This document shows, one piece after another, positions 8,299 to 11,488 of a stretch of 11,488 nt of DNA. Both the position numbers and the translations under genes were made by a program. Position 1 is the first letter of the stretch. Every line of letters begins with the position of its first letter. The notes under the pieces are model-generated. The model saw only the letters and a program-made list of their open reading frames with translations, was not told where the DNA came from and made no database searches. The DNA is from CAYMKE01 sp964390955 (lineage in GTDB: Bacteria; Bacteroidota; Bacteroidia; Bacteroidales; JBBRXJ01). The stretch spans positions 1-11,488 of the forward strand of contig CAYMKE010000090.1 in NCBI GenBank assembly GCA_964390955.1, written 5' to 3'.

Positions 8299-8333
8299 AA
8301 TAAATATATTTATATTTTTATAATATATTTATT
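8299..8333. repeat. AT-only inverted repeat, 12-bp arms
   Basis: AATAAATATATT (8299-8310) is perfectly repeated in inverse as AATATATTTATT (8322-8333) around an 11-base AT spacer; three inner bases can pair too (8312-8314 with 8319-8321). TTTTTA follows at 8335-8340 after one A. It could be a weak terminator-like structure or a protein-binding dyad, but random palindromes are easy in sequence this AT-rich. Confidence 0.45.
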
Positions 8334-8395
8334 ATTTTTAGCTTTTCAATATTTTCCTGTATCTATCATTACGAATTTGGAAAATCTAATCAAAA

Positions 8396-8428
8396 GGCAT
8401 ATATTATTATTTTATAATAACATATGCC
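8396..8428. repeat. Imperfect 15-bp hairpin
   Basis: GGCATAT (8396-8402) pairs with ATATGCC (8422-8428), and inside it TTATTAT (8404-8410) pairs with ATAATAA (8414-8420), with a single A/C mismatch and a three-T loop. The GC-containing base makes chance less likely than for its AT-only neighbour. On the minus strand TTTTG follows, so it could terminate minus-strand transcripts weakly; on the plus strand no U-tract follows, pointing to a leader structure or binding site. Confidence 0.55.
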
Positions 8429-8513
8429 CCATTCCAAACCGTCAAATACAAGGAAGTTCAGTATAGGCCTGAAATGGCTGTTGATTTATTATTAACTTAA
8501 AAACCATACAAAA

Positions 8514-8540
8514 GTTAGAACAAGAGTTATATGTTCTTAC
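8514..8540. promoter_or_regulatory. Candidate operator-like dyad upstream of the second T9SS gene
   Basis: GTTAGAACA (8514-8522) and TGTTCTTAC (8532-8540) form an inverted repeat with one T/T mismatch and a 9-base spacer, an arrangement typical of dimeric regulator sites. It ends 41 bases before the ATG at 8582 and just upstream of a weak promoter-like pair (TGTG 8547-8550, CATTTTTG 8572-8579). No regulator can be named; it could also be an RNA stem. Confidence 0.35.
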
Positions 8541-8581
8541 TTTTCATGTGTTAATAAGTCTTATTTTAACACATTTTTGTC

Positions 8582-10276
8582 ATGAAGAAAAAAAAATTTT
8601 TCCCATTCTCGTCTGCATATTATCATGTGCTGAAAGGTATGCATACTCATTTCACGGCCATAAAACGCCCTTCTTTTCATTCATTATTATCAATACTCTA
8701 CAATAAATACAATACACTTTTCATCATCATATTTTTATATATACCGAATGCATATACCGAATGTCCCGACACAAGCCTCACCATTACAAATAATGATGGC
8801 AAAATCAATGACACCATCTGCAAGGGTGAAACATCTGATTTAACAGCACCCGAAGGATTTAGTGAATATAAATGGTCGAATAGTAACACAACCAATTCAA
8901 TTAAAGTGGCTCCTGATTCCACAACTATTTATTCACTTACAGTCACTTACTCAGACACATGCACTGAAACCGATTCGATAACTGTTATGGTGAAACCGGT
9001 TGCAAACATTGAGGAATATATTTATTCTGATGACGGATCAACATACCGGATCCGGTTTGACTGGGGTATTGATACGCTTGGGCCGTTTAATGTCGGAGAA
9101 AGCATAACAATCAATACACGGGAAAACAATAGCATTTGCCTTCCCGATTGTATATTTAATTTAGGCCCGGATATTTCTATTTGTCAACAAGACAGTACTG
9201 TTTTAGATGCAGGAGAAGGGATTCGTTATCATTGGTCTAATGGTAAAACAACACAGTCAATTGTAGTATCCCCGGACACCACTACAACATATTCACTTAC
9301 TATGACCAACTCACAAGGGTGTGTAGTCAGTGATGACATAAAAGTGAATGTAAAACCGGTTGCAAATATCGAAGATTTTATTTATTCAGAAGACCTGTTG
9401 AAATATTGGATAAAATTTGACAGGGGTATTGATACTCTTGGACCGTTTAATGTAGGAGAAAAAATAAATATAAGCACTTCAGAAAATAATTTGGTATGTG
9501 TTCCTGACACCATTCCTCAACATTGCCCTGACATACCTGCCCCGGATATTTCAAACACTTTATTCGAATACTGTGCCGACACATCCATCCGGATAAATGC
9601 ATCTACACCCCAGGGATATACTGTAGACTGGTATGATTCAACAGCACGCAATTTATTGCTTAAAGGCGATACATCATTTACGCCTCCATCATCAGGAACT
9701 TACTATGCCCGCACCAGAAAAGGGTATTGTATAAGCAATTCTTTAACATCAATAATCGTGAATGAAATAACACTGCCCGCTATTGATGTTAAAGAATCCA
9801 TATCAATTTGCGAAGGAAAAAATGAAAAAATACACGTGATTGGCAGCAATGAATATATTTATGAATGGTCCACCGGGGAGACAGGAAAAGAAATCACAAT
9901 AGAAGCAGATGAACCAACAGTTTATACGGTAGAAGCAACAGACACTACAACCGGTTGCTCCAACAAAGATTCGATTGATGTTGTAATTAAATACAAAGGC
10001 TGCCTCAACGTTCCATCAGCCTTTACTCCAAACGGCGATGAGGTAAATAACACATGGATTATTGAAGGAATAAACAATTCATTTTATGAAAACCATACTG
10101 AAGTTAAAATTTATGATAGATGGGGAACATTGTTATACTATCAAAAAGGATTCTATGAGCCCTGGAATGGGACTTATAAAGGCAAAGCCTTACCAGTTGA
10201 TTCTTATTTTTATGTTATTGAATTTGATATAGAAAATGAAAAACCTATTACAGGGCATGTAACAATTTTAAAATGA
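8582..10276 (+). CDS. T9SS-secreted Ig-like repeat protein with type B sorting domain and a duplicated unknown module
   Basis: The frame gives 564 residues from ATG 8582. The hydrophobic signal core (LFIIIFLYI) lies at about 46-54, with mature sequence likely from CPD at 61. That leaves a very long n-region; the in-frame ATG at 8639 (residue 20) shortens it and may be the real start. The order is: Ig-like domain with C80 (about 61-138), unknown module (140-189), Ig-like domain with C201 (about 191-258), second copy of the module (260-309), an Ig_7-like domain (about 315-393; VDWYDSTA, SSGTYYART), another Ig-like domain (about 400-470; SICEGK, GC) and a type B sorting domain (477-564; VPSAFTPNGDEVNN, KIYDRWGTLLY, LPVDSYFYV, TGHVTILK). 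The sorting domain closely resembles that of the upstream protein, so the two are probably paralogous cell-surface proteins exported by the same T9SS. No catalytic motif is visible. An adhesive or structural role is inferred. Confidence 0.88.
   Translation: MKKKKFFPFSSAYYHVLKGMHTHFTAIKRPSFHSLLSILYNKYNTLFIIIFLYIPNAYTECPDTSLTITNNDGKINDTICKGETSDLTAPEGFSEYKWSNSNTTNSIKVAPDSTTIYSLTVTYSDTCTETDSITVMVKPVANIEEYIYSDDGSTYRIRFDWGIDTLGPFNVGESITINTRENNSICLPDCIFNLGPDISICQQDSTVLDAGEGIRYHWSNGKTTQSIVVSPDTTTTYSLTMTNSQGCVVSDDIKVNVKPVANIEDFIYSEDLLKYWIKFDRGIDTLGPFNVGEKINISTSENNLVCVPDTIPQHCPDIPAPDISNTLFEYCADTSIRINASTPQGYTVDWYDSTARNLLLKGDTSFTPPSSGTYYARTRKGYCISNSLTSIIVNEITLPAIDVKESISICEGKNEKIHVIGSNEYIYEWSTGETGKEITIEADEPTVYTVEATDTTTGCSNKDSIDVVIKYKGCLNVPSAFTPNGDEVNNTWIIEGINNSFYENHTEVKIYDRWGTLLYYQKGFYEPWNGTYKGKALPVDSYFYVIEFDIENEKPITGHVTILK
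8999..9148 (+). repeat. Unknown 50-residue module, copy 1
   Basis: Residues 140-189 of the 564-residue protein start VANIEEYIYS, contain the core GIDTLGPFNVGE and end ENNSICLPD. The copy 360 bases downstream matches at 34 of 50 residues by my alignment. Together with the Ig-like domain between the copies it forms a 120-residue tandem unit. I do not recognise it as a named domain. Confidence 0.85.
9359..9508 (+). repeat. Unknown 50-residue module, copy 2
   Basis: Residues 260-309 start VANIEDFIYS and share the core GIDTLGPFNVGE and the ENN-C-PD ending with copy 1. At DNA level 9421-9460 differs from 9061-9100 at only four of forty bases, against more divergence elsewhere in the copies. This suggests either strong constraint on the core or gene conversion. 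Confidence 0.85.
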
Positions 10277-10281
10277 TTTTT

Positions 10282-10470
10282 TTAAATCTCAGTAGCAGAT
10301 TTTCCTGTTATTCTTTGAATTTTATCATGGTATTTTAAGATTTCCCAATCCATATAACGAGGAGTAATAAAATCTATGATTCCATCTGAATTAAGTATTA
10401 AATCTCCAACTTTTCCATTGGTATTCAATATTGCACTAAAAACCATATTGGCATCAACGATTACTTTCAC
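10282..10470 (-). pseudogene. Truncated PIN-domain toxin (VapC-like), N-terminal 62 residues
   Basis: The product begins (GTG start) with VIVDANMVFSAILNTNGKVG, the first strand and helix of a PIN-domain ribonuclease carrying the catalytic Asp6. Glu43 in YMDWEILKYHDKI fits the second acidic residue. PIN toxins are usually about 130-150 residues with two or three further acidic residues in the second half; here the frame stops after GKSATEI, so the active site cannot be complete. The GTG lies inside the end of the upstream 50-codon gene (17-base overlap), the usual antitoxin-toxin layout. The stop is 5 bases from the stop of the convergent T9SS gene, and no remaining PIN sequence follows because that strand enters the T9SS gene. 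Loss of the 3' half by deletion or recombination is the simplest reading. An intact toxin would cut RNA; this remnant almost certainly does not. Confidence 0.8.
10284..10302 (+). terminator. Weak terminator-like hairpin after the second T9SS gene
   Basis: AAATCT (10284-10289) pairs with AGATTT (10297-10302) around a 7-base loop, starting 8 bases after the stop at 10276, and only a single further T follows the arm. The stem is short and lies within the 3' end of the truncated PIN frame, so it is only a possible terminator. Confidence 0.28.
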
Positions 10471-10606
10471 TTGTCCAGAAATCTATCCTTGTTTTTTTCC
10501 TCCAGTTTTTATTTAAATCCTCGGCTAGTTCATCAGCATCTTTTTGTTTAGCCTTCGAATTTGATGTTAATTCAAGATATTCAATGTATTCAAGTACCTT
10601 TTTCAT
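10454..10606 (-). CDS. Small possible antitoxin upstream of the PIN remnant
   Basis: A 50-residue frame starts MKKVLEYIEYLELTSNS and continues highly charged (KAKQKDADELAEDLNKNW), predicted mostly helical, ending WTSESNR. It overlaps the GTG start of the PIN remnant by 17 bases, the coupled arrangement of type II toxin-antitoxin operons, in which the small upstream protein neutralises the toxin and often represses the operon. I do not recognise a specific antitoxin family or a DNA-binding fold. The frame stays open for nine codons upstream of the ATG, back to a stop at 10634-10636, without another standard start codon; the upstream residues (NVEKLG just before the Met) look protein-like, so the N-terminus may also be eroded. 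It was too short for routine ORF detection. Real gene: likely; antitoxin role: inferred from position. Confidence 0.55.
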   Translation of the reverse strand: MKKVLEYIEYLELTSNSKAKQKDADELAEDLNKNWRKKTRIDFWTSESNR

Positions 10607-10658
10607 ACCTAATTTTTCAACATTTGGAGATATTTATTTTCTGGAAACAAGTATTTAT

Positions 10659-11243
10659 TTATTTTTCAAATTTATAATGTCCAATGATTTTGTAGTCAAA
10701 AAGCATGTCTTCTGTAACTTGTCCTGCACCAATGTTGTGAACGATTAAAAATCTTTGTCCATCCCTTGATTTTCTACTTGATACAATTCCAATGTGAGTA
10801 ATTCCTCCTCCCAAATTCCAACAAACAATGTCGCCTGGTTGGTAGTCATTAGGATTCTGAGTTATTTTTTTAGTAGTTCCATGCCTGCTGAAAAACGTCA
10901 TAAGATTGGGTACTCTTCTGTGATCAATATTTTTGTCAGGTCTGGAAAGTCCCCAATTCTTTGGATATTTCTCAAAATTGTCCCTCATGTCTTCGTGAAC
11001 TTCTTTTTGTAAGTCAATTCCTAATTTTCTGTATGCTCTAATGATAACATCGGTGCACACTCCTTTGTCAGCTGAAACATCTCCATTTGGGTAGTCCAGT
11101 TGAAAATAGGAAGGGTCATATACCACCTTTTGTTCTGTCAATGTCAAAGCAGAATCTGCAAGTTGTTCATAAAAACCTGTCTGTCCACATGCAGTATTTT
11201 GCAGTAATAAAAGAAGTAGTATTTTGAAGAATGTCGTTTTCAT
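10659..11243 (-). CDS. DUF1287 family protein, probable NlpC/P60-like exported hydrolase
   Basis: I take the start at ATG 11243 (194 residues), because it gives a normal signal peptide: MKTTFFK followed by a run of leucines and a small-residue region TACGQ. The ATG ten codons further upstream adds residues before the signal and is less likely. Cys19 has Asn at -3, so it is not a good lipobox. The mature part carries the DUF1287 hallmarks: GVCTDVIIRAYRKLGID with candidate nucleophile Cys63, then SRPDKNIDHRRVPNL, PGDIVCW near 136-142, THIGIVS with His150, and VHNIG with His169. This Cys/His/His layout is that of the NlpC/P60-like cysteine hydrolase superfamily, many of which act on cell-wall peptides; the exact substrate of DUF1287 is not known. 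E. coli YijF belongs to the same family. It is transcribed in the same direction as the downstream antitoxin/PIN pair, but the function looks unrelated. Confidence 0.88.
   Translation of the reverse strand: MKTTFFKILLLLLLQNTACGQTGFYEQLADSALTLTEQKVVYDPSYFQLDYPNGDVSADKGVCTDVIIRAYRKLGIDLQKEVHEDMRDNFEKYPKNWGLSRPDKNIDHRRVPNLMTFFSRHGTTKKITQNPNDYQPGDIVCWNLGGGITHIGIVSSRKSRDGQRFLIVHNIGAGQVTEDMLFDYKIIGHYKFEK
10667..10700 (-). promoter_or_regulatory. Candidate promoter for the antitoxin/PIN pair
   Basis: On the minus strand TTTG (10697-10700) is followed 22 bases later by TAAATTTG (10667-10674), a match to the Bacteroidetes -33/-7 pattern with acceptable spacing. It lies inside the last codons of the DUF1287 gene and would start transcription near 10662, about 55 bases before the ATG at 10606. 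This suggests that the toxin-antitoxin pair had its own promoter. The match is by eye in AT-rich sequence. Confidence 0.4.
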
Positions 11244-11488
11244 GATATGTGTGCTAACTATTATATAAACCATTGTTGGCTGCCAAACATGTTATGATTA
11301 ACATTATTGATAATCAGTCCATAAAGGTATTTTAAACAATTATAAACGATTTTTTTTTCAAATATATAAAAAATTAAGCGTATAATAGTTCTTTTTAAAG
11401 GACAAATTTGTGATAGTTTATTGTTAAATAATATAATTTTACTCAGCTTAGCAAGTAAAATTAAGTGATTCAATGAGTAAAATTTAAA
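11244..11488. other. AT-rich region upstream of DUF1287, no supported gene
   Basis: I see no credible coding frame here; the open minus-strand frame at 11261-11473 reads like translated AT-rich spacer (many Ile/Leu/Asn, no family features). On the minus strand TATATTTG (11359-11366) matches the -7 consensus and could serve the DUF1287 gene with a leader near 110 bases, but no -33 TTTG is at the right distance. A short dyad, TTGGC/GCCAA around a single T (11277-11287), lies about 35 bases upstream of the ATG. Confidence 0.5.

Larger units (their letters stand above)
8185..8581. other. AT-rich intergenic region with several dyads, no gene
   Basis: This 397-base spacer between the two T9SS genes has no credible reading frame on either strand. 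It is strongly AT-rich in its first half. It holds an AT-only palindrome (8299-8333), a 15-bp imperfect hairpin (8396-8428) and a shorter dyad (8514-8540), listed separately. An exact TAnnTTTG match, TAATTTTG at 8280-8287, could be a -7 element for the downstream gene with a roughly 290-base leader, but no TTTG lies at the right distance upstream. No strong GC-stem/U-tract terminator follows the stop at 8184, so readthrough cannot be excluded. Confidence 0.6.

Noticed and set aside
11244..11273. ATG at 11273 as start of the DUF1287 gene
   Set aside because: It puts ten extra residues before an otherwise complete signal peptide that begins at the ATG at 11243.
11251..11290. Integron attC-like motifs (GCTAAC, GTTGGC) upstream of DUF1287
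   Set aside because: Neither fits the RYYYAAC / GTTRRRY core sites, and there is no paired L box arrangement or integrase.
11261..11473. 70-residue minus-strand frame upstream of DUF1287
   Set aside because: AT-rich sequence translated by chance; no domain, signal or supporting context, and it overlaps the leader of the DUF1287 gene.

Overview
The window looks like a scaffold piece from a low-GC Bacteroidota (Bacteroidetes) genome, probably a free-living or marine-type member. The evidence is a SusC-like TonB-dependent receptor followed by a DUF4249 lipoprotein, two large secreted proteins ending in the gliding-motility-associated (type B) C-terminal sorting domain of the type IX secretion system (T9SS), SprB repeats, and a promoter of the Bacteroidetes TTTG / TAnnTTTG type with no Shine-Dalgarno sequence in front of the gene. 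A run of 100 N (3393-3492) splits the window, so the order across it rests on scaffolding alone.

Left part (1-3392): the C-terminal 344 residues of a TonB-dependent outer-membrane receptor, then after 25 bases a DUF4249 lipoprotein, probably one operon for uptake of an unidentified ligand. This operon converges on a 448-residue acidic lipoprotein of unknown function on the minus strand. A long shared hairpin (1912-1960) lies between them and should stop transcription from both sides.

Middle (3493-10276): a 1466-residue modular surface protein and a 564-residue relative, both on the plus strand, separated by 397 AT-rich bases with several dyads. The large protein has a signal peptide, a CBM9-like domain, Ig/PKD-like domains, a DNRLRE (CBM96-like) domain that appears to be inserted inside an Ig-like domain, five SprB repeats and a type B sorting domain. 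The smaller one carries a 120-residue duplicated unit with a roughly 50-residue module I do not recognise. Both are probably exported through the outer membrane by the T9SS and attached to the surface, where they may bind polysaccharide or act as adhesins. No PorP/SprF-type partner gene is in the window.

Right part (10277-11488): three minus-strand reading frames. A DUF1287 protein (probable NlpC/P60-like hydrolase) is followed by a toxin-antitoxin-like pair: a 50-codon possible antitoxin overlapping a PIN-domain toxin gene that is cut off at 62 residues. The truncated end lies 5 bases from the stop codon of the second T9SS protein, which suggests a recombination junction.

The most interesting points are the nested carbohydrate-binding domain, the unknown duplicated module, the GC-rich patch in the middle of the large protein, and the decayed toxin-antitoxin locus. 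I found no RNA genes, CRISPR array or insertion sequence.
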